A DNA stretch of 64,000 bases from contig JAJEKV010000003.1 in NCBI GenBank assembly GCA_021234155.1, forward strand, positions 16,354,386-16,418,385, read 5' to 3'. Each line of letters opens with the position of its first letter. Within the stretch, counting starts at the first letter, position 1. The position numbers and the translations under genes are program-made. Source of the DNA: Isoetes taiwanensis (lineage: Eukaryota > Streptophyta > Lycopodiopsida > Isoetales > Isoetaceae). This document shows, piece after piece, positions 1 through 10,611 of the stretch. The notes beneath the pieces were generated by a model that made no database searches, was not told where the DNA came from, and saw only the letters and a program-made list of their open reading frames with translations.

Positions 1-498
1 GGTGACTTGTGCTCTTTGACACCTGCTCATAAATGTACTAAACCTCTCCTTGTACTGATTCACACTTTCTCCTGCATGTATAGAGAAACCTTGCAACTCA
101 TTAACCAAATCTTTTGGAGCAGCTAACTTACCAAATCTATCCAGGAACTTCTTGACAAGTTCATCCCATGAAGTGGTACCCATTAACTTTTCATAAGTTA
201 ACCAAGCACCACCTTCACTTTTTTCTTTAAAATATTTTTCAAATTCTGAGAGCTTGCAGCCCTTCTTGAAGCCATAATCCCTGTAATAATCCTCAAATAT
301 TCTCAAAAAGTTGTTAGCACTCATACTGGAATCAAAAGTAGGCAAAGGAACCGGAACATTCAGCTCAAATTGGTATGGCATGTTTTGAAGCAGGCTAGTT
401 GAGAAACTTGAATTCAATTGCCTCTCTCTACAATGATCTGATGCATCAATATCTTCTAATGGTTCTTGTTCTGCTGGAAATTTTTGCTTTGGAGCCAT
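1..498 (-). CDS. gag N-terminal part, element D (runs off window)
   Basis: Reading frame from an ATG at 498 down to the window edge with no stop seen. It would make the capsid polyprotein of a Ty3/gypsy retrotransposon, which packages element RNA. The first residues (MAPKQKF) and the capsid stretch (FLRIFEDYYRDYG) match the gag starts at 5510, 25771 and 61775. The start is chosen because the same ATG sits about 20 bp past the primer binding site in each family A copy. The remainder of the element lies left of the window. Confidence 0.85.
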   Translation of the reverse strand, partial: MAPKQKFPAEQEPLEDIDASDHCRERQLNSSFSTSLLQNMPYQFELNVPVPLPTFDSSMSANNFLRIFEDYYRDYGFKKGCKLSEFEKYFKEKSEGGAWLTYEKLMGTTSWDELVKKFLDRFGKLAAPKDLVNELQGFSIHAGESVNQYKERFSTFMSRCQRAQVT

Positions 499-518
499 GA
501 GTTCTGAAATCCAGGAAG

Positions 519-536
519 ATCTCGATAGGACCTCCA
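519..536 (-). promoter_or_regulatory. Primer binding site of element D (tRNA-Gln type)
   Basis: Read on the minus strand it is TGGAGGTCCTATCGAGAT. It starts with TGG and lies 3 nt beyond the LTR end. It is complementary, with one mismatch, to the 3' end I remember for plant tRNA-Gln. The mismatch (TATC instead of TACC) is not seen in other copies. Confidence 0.8.
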
Positions 537-539
537 AGA

Positions 540-2445
540 TGTTGACCCCCAACCTGGCTAGAGAGTCAAACACAAGAAGCCAACTTGAGTCTTTACTCAA
601 GTTGGGGTTAGAACCTCCAGATCACTTAAGGTGATCAGTCTACACAAGAATTTCTCAAAGAAAAAGCTCAGTTATCGAGTATTCATACCTTTCCCAATTC
701 TAGAATATGGAGCCCTTACTCAAATCGATGTGACTCTCATAGGCGGATTGATTTCCAAGGTCAAATGATTGTGACTTGTACAGAAAAGTTAGGCAAGCAA
801 GGGTGAAAACCTTGACCAAGTCTGAGTTTTAATCTGCAAGATATTCGATCTCAAAGCTGGGTCAAATTTTGGTCAATATCAGTCAAAACTACAAACAGAT
901 CTCAGAGTTTTGTAACTTGAGTTGCAGATAGAATTTTGAAGAGATTCCAAAACTAAGGTATAGGTTCCAAAGGTGAGGGGCATGCAATCAAATCATAATT
1001 TGGATCACTAGAACTATTTTTTTGGCACTATTTTGTGAATATCAGTCTAAAATTGTATCAGACAGAATGCAAAAAATGGTAATTTGAGTTAGGAATGGAT
1101 TTCTTTCGAAATTTTTGTGCACACAGGTGCAAATATGATGGGGAAGGAAGTGCAAATGGTCAGATGCGAGAAAAAATGATGGGATGCTTTACTGTAAAAA
1201 TGTTTGTGATGCAAAAATACTAAAGGATCATGACAGTCAACTTTTTAAATACTTGGCAGGCAATTTTCATTGATATGAAGGTAATACAAGGTGAATAAGA
1301 ACTTAGGATCATAGATCAATCATCAAGATAGCTTAGGAGGTCATAAATAATATCAAATCAAGAATATCAGTCTAATTTTCTAAAATCGAACTGTGGAACA
1401 CTCAGATACTTCATGAACCTCTTTAGATCATGCTCAGCATGTATCAATGTTGAGGTTTGATGCGTCTGGGCCTTCAAAAACTTATGTCATTGTTAATCCC
1501 GGTATATAGGTTTAGATTTAATGAGTCCGGCATCTTAGGACTTAATTTTAGGCTTAATGGGATGCTAATGGGCGGGAATCCAAGAATAGGTAGTTTTTGT
1601 AGCTTAGGATCCCAATTCCGGCGTGATTCGAGCAAATTTCTAAGTTTAGGGTTCCTCAACTGTATTTTTCCAGAGTTTGCGCGATACGGTGGCCGTATTT
1701 TTGGAGTTATACCAAGAATATGCTGTACTCGGCCATTTCAAAAAGCTAGGCCATGGTTCAATAGAGACCCAAAAATAATTATGAAGTCATTTGGGTCTAT
1801 AGCAACCCTAATAATTTGGGGAATATGCTAGGTAGATACCATGACTGGAATATTCCATGGGGGATATTTGGGTGGCATGGGTAATTAGGCACATTTGGTA
1901 AATGAACTGAGGGGGCATAAGAATTTGCAAATAAGGGTTGGGCTAGGGACATTTGCAAGAACGTAATATGGAAAAAAATGAGAGAAAAGATATGGAATGG
2001 GAAGATCATCCTTTGGGGTGAACAAAAGGCCTTTAGAAAAGAAGGACTTAGGCAAGCATGGTGTAATTGGCAAAAAGTGAACATGGGAAGATATAGGCAT
2101 GAGAGAAATATGACTAGAAAAATTTCGAAATGGGGGTAAGAATATGGATAAGAAATGGCTAGGAGGTGGAATCAAATACCATGGGGTCTTCCAAACTTTG
2201 TCTTCCAAACTTCAAAAAGCATCTTCCAATCTCCACAACCCAGAATATCATGGAGCATCCCTTGAATACCTTTGACCTTAGATAGAGCATCTTCCATAGG
2301 AGTTGACCTTCGAAGATTAATATTGTTTGACCTTCACATCAATGTTGACTACCAAGCTCTCTTTTTTTATTTAACTCTTCCACAATAACTTGACCTACTT
2401 CAACACATGAACCAACAGTTAGTATGTTGCCCTTTGGGGGCAACA
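540..2445 (-). repeat. 5' LTR of element D (family A, subtype 1)
   Basis: In window coordinates it begins TGTTGACCCCC, abutting the primer site, and ends with GGGCAACA. So on the minus strand the LTR runs from 2445 to 540 with TGTTG/CAACA ends. It is homologous along its length to 3575-5468, 10612-12488 and 17919-19839. The flank after 2445 (ACATG, then gag sequence) shows that D landed in the gag of element H1. Its other flank is outside the window. Confidence 0.9.
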
Positions 2446-2965
2446 ACATGCTGAATCAAGTAGACATCCCACTGTCAGGTCTTCACCACCTGTGGTGGAA
2501 TCACCTGCTCAAATCATAGCTCCACCCCCTCAGCAAAAATATGGTAAGAAAGATCAAGACTTTGATGAAGTTGATGTTTTGCTAAAAAAACTCCAAAGTA
2601 AGTGTGGACCTTTTCACCTTGCTAAAGATTGCACCTAGCTATAGAAAAAGAGTATTGCAGCAAACTGGTGGTGAGGCATTGAATGCTTGTGTGAATTTTA
2701 CTGATGCCACTAACCTTGTTTTAGCACAGAATGAAGAGGACCCTGGAGCATTCACATGTTCATCTGCTTTAGGAGGTTATACCTTCTCAAACGTGTTACT
2801 TGATGGGGGATCCCCCTTAAACATCATGCCATATCATATTATGAAGAAGTGTGGTTTCGAGGTGGACAAGAAAGCTTCTATATTATTAAGATCTTTTTAT
2901 AATGCTAAAATCACTCCTATTGGTGTGGTGACTAAAGTGCCTGTTAATACAGAAGGCATAACTGT
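2446..2965 (+). pseudogene. Element H1: end of gag and start of protease
   Basis: Left remnant of the oldest + element here. Positions 2446-2600 match the gag/pol junction of A2 at 6742-6870. From 2604 an open frame encodes the retroviral-type aspartic protease, with active-site DGGS at 2802 (residue 67 of that frame) in the context VLLDGGSPLN. The protease processes Gag-Pol. The frame is cut at 2965 by LTR A1 and resumes in divergent form near 13537. Upstream gag was cut by element D. Confidence 0.85.
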
Positions 2966-3574
2966 TGTTGCCCCCAAAGGGCAACATGCTAATTGTGTTC
3001 TATGCATTCAAGTCAGGTTAAGTCATTTCTGAAGACTAGGTCAAAGATTGGAAGAACTTGGTAGTCAACATTGGTGTGAAGGTCAAAAGATGCTTACCTT
3101 CTAGGTCAACAAGTGCTCAAGCCAAAAGATCACAAGAGGTATTTTATTTGGGACCAAATGTTTAGTTAAAGAATATGCTCTAGAAGAATCTGGATTATGA
3201 AGTTTGGAAGACATATTTTGAAGATTGGAAGTTAAGAGTTTGGAAGACCCCATGGTGTATAGTTTCTAATTTTTCCCTTTGCTTCACCCCACTACCCCCA
3301 TTTTTGCACTTTTGGCTCAACATTGTTTTCATACCCATTGTTCATCCCTTTGCCATGCTTGCTTTGCCATAATTGCCATCTTGCTCAAATTCCTTACCAT
3401 CTCCTTCAATGTGCCATCACCTTGTCTATTCAAAAACCTACTTAAGCCTTTGTTTCAAAATATCATTCCCTTTTCTTTATTATTATTTCCTTTGCCCCCC
3501 TAATGGTCCCTCATAATTTCTTTTGCCCTCATTCCTATTCCATTCTTATTCTTAGTAGAATATTCCAAGCCTTG
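2966..3574 (+). repeat. LTR A1, left part (family A, subtype 2)
   Basis: It starts with the TGTTGCCC...GGGCAACA end hairpin, directly inside the protease codons of H1. It resembles 42942-44858 and 23668-25729 more than subtype 1. Interrupted after the bases CCTTG by element A2, it continues at 12489. No internal region is attached, so this is either a solo LTR or the remnant of a larger element. Confidence 0.85.
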
Positions 3575-5468
3575 TGTTGCCCCCAAAGGGCAACATACTA
3601 ATTGATTGGTTCATTTGTTAAAGTTAGGAAAGCTAAGTCAAAAGAGGACTTGGTAGACAACATTGGTATGAAGGTCAAAGGATATTTATCTTCAAGGTCA
3701 AGGAATACTTCATTTAGGTCAAAGCTAGTCAAAGAGGTGCTGGGTTAAAGAAGATTGGAAGATGCTTTTTGAAGATTGGAAGTTGGAGTTTGGAAGATCC
3801 CATGGTATTTGGTTCCATCCCTTAACCTTTTTTTTGCCTACCCCCCATACCATATTCTCACCTTCCTTTTTGAATTTCCCCTAGCCATTTTCCCTCACAC
3901 TTATATTCTTCCTTGCTCGCCTTTTGCAAATCATATTTTGCCTTGCCTAAGTCCTTTCTTAATACATTTTATTTCCCCTATGGGATGTCCTACCCATTTC
4001 ATGTCTCTTTGCCTTATTTTCATTTCCCATATCACACCTTTGCAAATGCCCTTAGCCTAATTCTTTTTTACAAGCTCTTATACCTCCTTGCTTCTTTTAC
4101 CATTGTGCCCTAACCACCCAAATATTCCCCATGGAATATTCCATTTATGGTACCTACCTAGAATATTCCCCAAGAAATTAGGGTTACCATAGACCCAAAT
4201 GAGTAGAAGCTTATAATTATTTTTTGGGTACCTTTGGAACCATGGCCTAGCTTCTCAAAATCGATAAATACAGCATATTCTCAGTTTATACCCCAAAAAA
4301 TACGGCCATTGTATCGCGAAATTCCTAGAAAAATACCCTCGAAGAACCCTAATTTCGGAAACCTGCTCGAATCACGCCGGAATGGAATCATTAAGCTCTG
4401 AAAACTATCTATTTCCGTATTCCCGCCCTTAAGCATCCTATCAAGCCTAAATTTAAGCACTAAGATGCTGGAACCGTTAAACCTAAACATATACACTGGG
4501 AAAACAATGATAGAAGATTTTTGAAGGCCCAAACGCATCAAACCTCAACATTGATACATGCTGAGCATGATCTGAAGACGTTCATGAAGTAACTGAGTGT
4601 TCCACAGTTCGATTTGAGAAAATTGGACTGATATTCTTGATTTGATATTATTTATTGACCTCCTAAGTTATCTTGATGATTGATCTATGATCCTAAGACT
4701 CTTATTCACCTTGTATTACCTTCATATCAATGAAAATTGCCTGCCAAGTATTTAAAAAGTTGACTGTCATGATCCTTTAGTATTTTTGCATCACAAACAT
4801 TTTTACAGTGAAGTATCCCTTCATTGTTTATTGCATATGACCAATTGCACTTCCTTTCTCATCATATTTGCACCTGTGTGCACAAAAATTTCGAAAGAAA
4901 TCCATTCCAAACTCAAGTTACCATTTTTTGCATTCTGTCTGATATAATTTTAGACTGATATTCACAAAACAGTGCCAAAAAAATAGTTTTAGTGATCCAA
5001 ATTATGATTTGATTGCATGCCTCTCACCTTTGGGACCTATACTGCACCTTAGTTTTGGAATCTCTTAAAAATTCTATCTGCAACTCAAGTTACAAAACTC
5101 TGAGATCTGTTTGTAGTTTTGACTGATATTGACCAAAATTTGACCCAACTTTGAGATCGAATATCTCGCAGATTAAAACTCAGACTTGGTCAAGGTTTTC
5201 ACCCTTGCTTGCCTATAACTTTTCTGTACAAGTCACAATCATTTGACCTTGGAAATCAATTCGCCTATGAGAGCTACATCGATTTGAGTAAGGGCTCCAT
5301 ATTCTAGAATTGGGAAAGGTATGAATACTTGGTAACTGAGCTTTTCCTTTGAGAAATTCTTGTGTAGACTGATCACATTAAGTGATCTGGAGGTTCTAAC
5401 CCCAACTTGAGTAAAAACTCAAGTTGGCTTCTTGTGTTTGACTCTTTAGCTAGGTTGGGGGGTCAACA
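3575..5468 (+). repeat. 5' LTR of A2
   Basis: Ends are TGTTG...CAACA. A TATA-like stretch lies at 4487-4495. About 180 bp upstream lies a CpG-containing inverted motif around 4305-4325 (ATACGG...GTATCGCG). The U5 end carries a hairpin at 5371-5387 followed by a primer-site look-alike at 5388-5402. Confidence 0.95.
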
Positions 5469-5471
5469 TCT

Positions 5472-5489
5472 TGGAGGTTCTACCGAGAT
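5472..5489 (+). promoter_or_regulatory. Primer binding site of A2 (tRNA-Gln type)
   Basis: TGGAGGTTCTACCGAGAT, 3 nt after the LTR. Its reverse complement, ATCTCGGTAGAACCTCCA, ends in CCA and matches the 3' end I recall for plant nuclear tRNA-Gln. It is the place where minus-strand DNA synthesis would begin. Confidence 0.85.
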
Positions 5490-5509
5490 CTTCCTGGATT
5501 TTGGAACTC

Positions 5510-6890
5510 ATGGCTCCAAAGCAAAAATTTCCAGCAGAACAAGAACCATTAGAAGATATTGATGCACCAGATCATTGTAGAGAAAGGCCATTGAATTCAA
5601 GTTTCTCAACTAGCCTGCTCCAAAACATGCCATACCAATTTGAGCTGAATGTTCATGTTCCTTTGCCTACTTTTGATTCCAGTATGAGTGCTAACAACTT
5701 TTTGAGAATATTTGAGGATTATTACAGGGATTATGGCTTCAAGAAGGGCTGCAAACTCTCAGAATTTGAAAAATGTTTCAAAGAAGAAAGTGAAGCTGGT
5801 GCTTGGTTAACTTATGAAAAGTTAATGGGTACCACTTCATGGGATGAACTTGTCAAGAAGTTTCTGGATAGATTTGGTAAGTTAGCTGCTCCAAAAGATT
5901 TGGTTAATGAGTTGCAAGATTTCTCTATACATGCAGGAGAAAGTGTGAATCAGTACAAGGAGAGGTTTAGTACATTTATGAGCAGGTGTCAAAGAGCACG
6001 TCACCATCCCAACTCTGTTTTTAGTTACTGCTTTTATTAATGGTGCGGAAAGAAGACCCGGATATCAAAGGAAGTTGCTCAAGATCCAAGTTGCTTTGAA
6101 GGATTTGATTCTATATACAAAGTTTTTGCCAAAACTACTGACTTAACTTCGGATGCTCTCTACTTTTGCACGACAAGCACCATGTTCCTCACCATAGCCA
6201 TGACCCGTTTTACCCTGATGCTACTGATGCACATTATGATCATCACCCTTCTATTCCAGTTTATGCCATACAGAAAGAAAAGAAGAAATCTAAAGAAGAG
6301 GAAGCAAATTCTCAAGTTGCAGAGGTGAAGTCAGATCTATCTAAGGTTACTGAAGCTTTAGCAGAAATAACCAAACAATTGGTTGAACTCAAGGCTGCAA
6401 GAACAGGTAAAACTTACCCTGAATGTATTCATTGCAATAGGAATTCTCATCCATCAGAAATTTGCTATTGGCAAGTGTGTCCCAAATGTAATAGAAAAGG
6501 CCACTTTGGAAAGGAATGTCATGTTTGTTCTTTTTATAAAGAAGTTGGCCATACTGATGCTAGGTGTGCTGTTAAGGAATATTTTGCTAAGCAGGAAAAA
6601 GAAAAGAGACCAGAGCCTAAACCTCCTGTGAGATTTGCTGAACCAAGCACCTCTATAAGATTTATTCAAGCTACAGAAGCTCCTAAATCTGAAGAAGTTA
6701 TGGTGTGCAAACTAGAAGCATGAATGAAGCTCATGTACATGCTGAACCAAGTAGGCATTCTACTGCCAGGTCTTCACCACCTGTAGTGGAATCACCTGCT
6801 CAAATCATAGCCCCACCCCCTCAGCAAAAATATGGTAAGAAAGATCAAGACTTTGATGAGGTCGATGTTTTGCTCTTTGTCCTATTCTAA
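5510..6890 (+). pseudogene. gag of A2, frameshifted
   Basis: Starts MAPKQKFPAEQEP. The capsid-like region is open to 6040, where loss of two bases relative to the other copies (around 5998) shifts the frame. A second open stretch at 6166-6723 holds a lysine/glutamate-rich linker and three zinc knuckles: CIHC...HPSEIC, CPKCNRKGHFGKEC, and a third with one cysteine changed (CSFYKEVGHTDARC). A one-base loss near 6706 puts the tail in the frame ending at 6890. The product would be the nucleocapsid that binds element RNA. Sequence after about 6870 jumps straight to the spacer before RT. Confidence 0.85.
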
Positions 6891-6922
6891 CCATTAATGT
6901 ATCAGAGGAAAAGGATACTGAA

Positions 6923-9748
6923 GTGATTACCATCACAAAAAATGGTAAGACTAGAACCCTGTTTGTTGGAGATCTAATTGAATACCAAAATAGGGAGAAT
7001 ATACAAATGTTCTTTGAAGAAAGGAAGGATGTATTTGCTTGGGATTATTCTGAGCTTACTGGTATTAAAGCTGAGGTATGCCAATTTGAAATCAAGATTA
7101 AGGAAGGATGTAAACCTGTTTTTCAAAAACTGAGAAGAATTAATGCTTCATTGATGGGATTGATTAAAGATGGGTTGGATAAAATGCTAGATGCAGGTGT
7201 TATTATTGAAATCATTAATCCAGAATGGGTGTCTTGCATTGTACCTGTAGAGAAAAAAAGTGGTGCCTTAAGGATCTGCATTGATTATCGAGATCTCAAC
7301 AAAGCTACCATCAAGGACTGCTATCCCTTGCCTTTTTTAGAAGAAATTTTATATGCTGTAGCAGGAAAAGAGGTGTACTCATTTCTAGATGGATTTTCAG
7401 GATTTAATCAAATTGGCATTAAGGAAGAAGACCAACCCAAGACCTCTTTTATTACCCCTTGGGGAACTTATGCAATGAAGAGAATGCCTTTTGGACTAAT
7501 GAATGCACCTGCTACTTTCCAGAGAGCTATGGATGTTATTTTTAGGCCTATGTCTCCTCAGGAATTCAGAGTTTATTTGGATGACCTTTGCTTAGGATCT
7601 CACCCTACTAATCATTTGGAATTGCTTGCAAAAATATGCTCTTTGTGCAGGGAATCTAAAGTCAACCTTAACCCAAAGAAATGTATTCTTTTTGCATCCA
7701 AAGGGCAACTTTTGGGGCATGAGGTATCCAACAATGGTATACAAGTGGCACAAGAAAAAGTTGAAGCCCTCAAAAAACTGGTACCCCCCAAAAATTTGAA
7801 GCAGGTCAAAAGTTTTATTGGCATGACTAGTTTTCTTAGGATGTATATTCCTAATTTTGCTCACATTATAAGTCCTATTTCTAAGCTGACACGGATAGGC
7901 AGGATTTCCAAATCAGAGAGCAAGTATGTCCCTGTCACATGGTCACCAGATTGCCAAGAGTCTTTTGAGTTGCTTATAAAGTCCATTTGTGAGGCTACTC
8001 TTCTAAAAAAACCTGATTTGAACAAGCCATTTGAGGTCTATATTACCATCACTAAAAAAGCCATAGGCCTAGCTATTCTGCAGGACAAGCACACCATAGC
8101 TTTTGCCAGCAAACAATGGAGTTCAACTGAAGAAAAATACACCAGAATGGAGAAGAGTGCTGCTGCTCTTATGTTCCTCATTGACAGACAAGGTCACATA
8201 CTATTGAAGAGTTCTGTTCAAGTCTATATGAAGCAAAATCCAACGGGTTTGTTATTTGGTAAGGCTATCTCTAAACCAAAAATTCAAAGGTGGGCTTGCA
8301 AGCTACAAACCTTTGATATTTCCATAAAAGAGTTACACCAGGTGAAGAGTCCCAGTCTTTATTTACCTTACATTTTCTTTGATCATGAGGATGCAGTAGA
8401 AGTTGTTGACTTTGTGGATGCCTTAGCTTATTTGCAGGCAGATGATGAAGAGCAGAACCAACAGGATTGGCAACTACCTATAAAGAATTTTCTACAATTC
8501 AAGGAAATGCCCTCAGGGCTGACCTCGAGCCAGCAAAAGAGATTTAAAGAAAAGTGTAGGCAATTTAAAATGATTAATGATGTTTTATGTAAAGTCAACA
8601 GGGATGGACTATTACTGAGGTGTGTCAATGAAGAGGAATCTGCTTTGATCATTAGAGAAATGCATGAATGAGTATGTGGAGGCCATTTTGCTGGAGATAC
8701 TACTGCCAAATAAATTCTCAGGTCAGGTTATTATTGGCCTACAATATTTAAAGATTGTTATACTGCTATAAAATCTTGCCACAAGTGTCAAATATTTGGC
8801 AAAAGGATCCTCCTCCCAGCTGCACTAAACCCCATCATTTCTCCAGGACCTTTCCAAATATGGGGATTAGATTATATTGGCCCTATTAACCCCCCTTCTG
8901 CAGGACAACATCAGCACATTATTGTAGCTACAGATTATTTTACCAAGTGGGCAGAGGCAATTCCTTTAAGACAGGCTAATGCCATTACAACAACAAAGTT
9001 CTTACATGAGTATATTTGTGCAAGGTTTGGTATTCCTCTACAATTGCATTCTGATAGAGGTACTCCTTTTGTGAATGATGTTATTGCTAATTTATTGACC
9101 ATTCTTAAGGTCAAACATACCAAGAGCTCCTTCTACTATCCCCAAGGTAATGGTCAAGCAGAAGCTACTAATAAAGTTTTGAAAAGCATTTTGCAGAAAA
9201 CAGTGGATGATAATCAAAAAGATTGGCATGTCAAACTGGTGGATGCTCTATGGGCTTATAGAGTCACCATTAAAGCAGCAACCACTCACGCACCCTTCAA
9301 TCTAGTATATGGCATTGAAGCTGTACTTCCAGTAGAACTTGAGCTTCCATCTCTGAGGTTAGCCCATAAGTTATGGTTGCCTTTTGAATATGCTTTACAG
9401 GAAAGACTGGATACCCTTTTACATTTAGAGGAATATGGGATGGAAGCTGAGAATGCTAATCTGCTAAAAAAAGCCAAAGATTTGGTTGCTTTCAAAGCTG
9501 CTCATAAAATACAGGGAACTTTCAAAACTGGAGAGTTAGTTCTAAAATGGAATAAATCAAGGGAAGACTCGGCTAGTAAGTTTGAAAATCTTTGGGAAGG
9601 TCCCTATGAGGCGTTGGAACCTGCAGGCACCAATTCTTATTGGTTAAAGGAATTAACTTCAGGGGTGCCACTTCCAAATCCTATCAACACTATTCACCTG
9701 AAAAGGTACTGGGATCAGCATATATGCTTGTCTCTTTTTATGCTCTAA
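6923..9748 (+). pseudogene. pol of A2: RT, dead RNase H, integrase
   Basis: One reading frame broken by only two nonsense codons, TGA at 8669 and TAA at 8711. RT is recognised by FGLMNAPATFQRAMD and YLDD (7574-7585). Next comes an RNase H fold remnant (about 8010-8390): the first aspartate position reads ITIT, the third reads YMKQNP and the last reads SLYLPY, while the glutamate in RMEKSAAAL remains. Integrase follows with an HHCC zinc finger (both stops fall in it) and catalytic D at 8870, D at 9053 and E at 9161, giving DD35E. The C-terminal part (LWAYRVTIKAATTHAPF) is typical of the plant Tat/Ogre branch. Protease and active RNase H are missing. Confidence 0.9.
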
Positions 9749-10611
9749 AACTTAGACAAGTTAGGATTAAAGTTAAATATTAGATAGGTTGGATTTGATT
9801 TCACTTTGTTTTAAATTTAGAACTAATGTCTTTATTGAGTTTATATTTGCAGACTAGCCAGTATGAAGGATGAGCTATCAAGCAGCTTCAGAACAAGGAT
9901 TTTCATTAATTGCCAAGTGTCATTTGCAGGAGCACCCTTTTTTCCACCTTCATCTGTCTCATTGTGGTCTTGCCCTCCATTCAGACATGTACTCTCATTT
10001 TATCTCCCTAAATGTGCACTCTGCAAATTCAGCTTCACCATTATAGCAGAGTTGCAAAGATCAAGATTAACTTGTTTGTATGTTTCCATGACAGGTGCAC
10101 CCTTTCTCCATCTTTATTCATCTGTCAGAAGTGGTCCTGCTATCCATTTAAACTCCTTATTCTTGTTTTCATTCCCAAAAGAAAGCACTCTGCAATTCAG
10201 CTTCACCATCATGGCAGAGTTGCATTTTTAAGGATCGGGGAGGCATACATTTTCTTGTTTTGGCGAGATCTCAACTTTTGCACATTCACTTCACCCTCTC
10301 ACACTCCATTTCCATCACCACCTTGCTATATTCACACTCATTCTTACCTTTTCTTTTCACACATTTTCTTGTTTTGGCGAGATTCCCACATTTACACACT
10401 CACCTCATCTCATACACTCCATTTTCATCACCATCTTACTATATTCACACTCATTCTCACCTTTTTCATTCACTCACATCCTCTCACTACCATTTCCACC
10501 ACTATTTTATCAACACTTGCACTTTATACCCTCTTTCTTCCATAATTCTCACTTAGACACTTTGGGACAAAATTGGCTGAGGGGACCAGCCATTTTCTTG
10601 TTTTGGCGAGA
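9749..10611 (+). other. 3' untranslated region of A2, with repeats and stem-loops
   Basis: Non-coding stretch between the integrase stop and the 3' LTR. It holds an imperfect tandem duplication (about 9925-10092 and 10093-10230). Each copy can form a stem GCACTCTGC / GCAGAGTTGC (10016-10055 and 10185-10223). The motif CTTGTTTTGGCGAGA occurs three times, ending at 10268, 10382 and 10611; the last abuts the LTR. GGCTGAGGGGACCAGCC lies at 10575-10591. The short open frames here are pyrimidine-rich by-products, not genes. Confidence 0.8.

Noticed and set aside
3279-4113. Open frames rich in P, F, L, S in the LTRs (also 10952-11152, 23928-24278 and 43255-43551)
   Set aside because: They lie within LTR U3, are pyrimidine-rich, differ in frame between copies and have no motif; by-products of base composition.
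9863-10556. Open frames of 98-177 aa after integrase, possible extra (env-like) gene
   Set aside because: The region is the repetitive 3' UTR with C/T-rich strings. Frames are not conserved in H1 and no signal peptide or membrane pattern that would hold across copies was seen.
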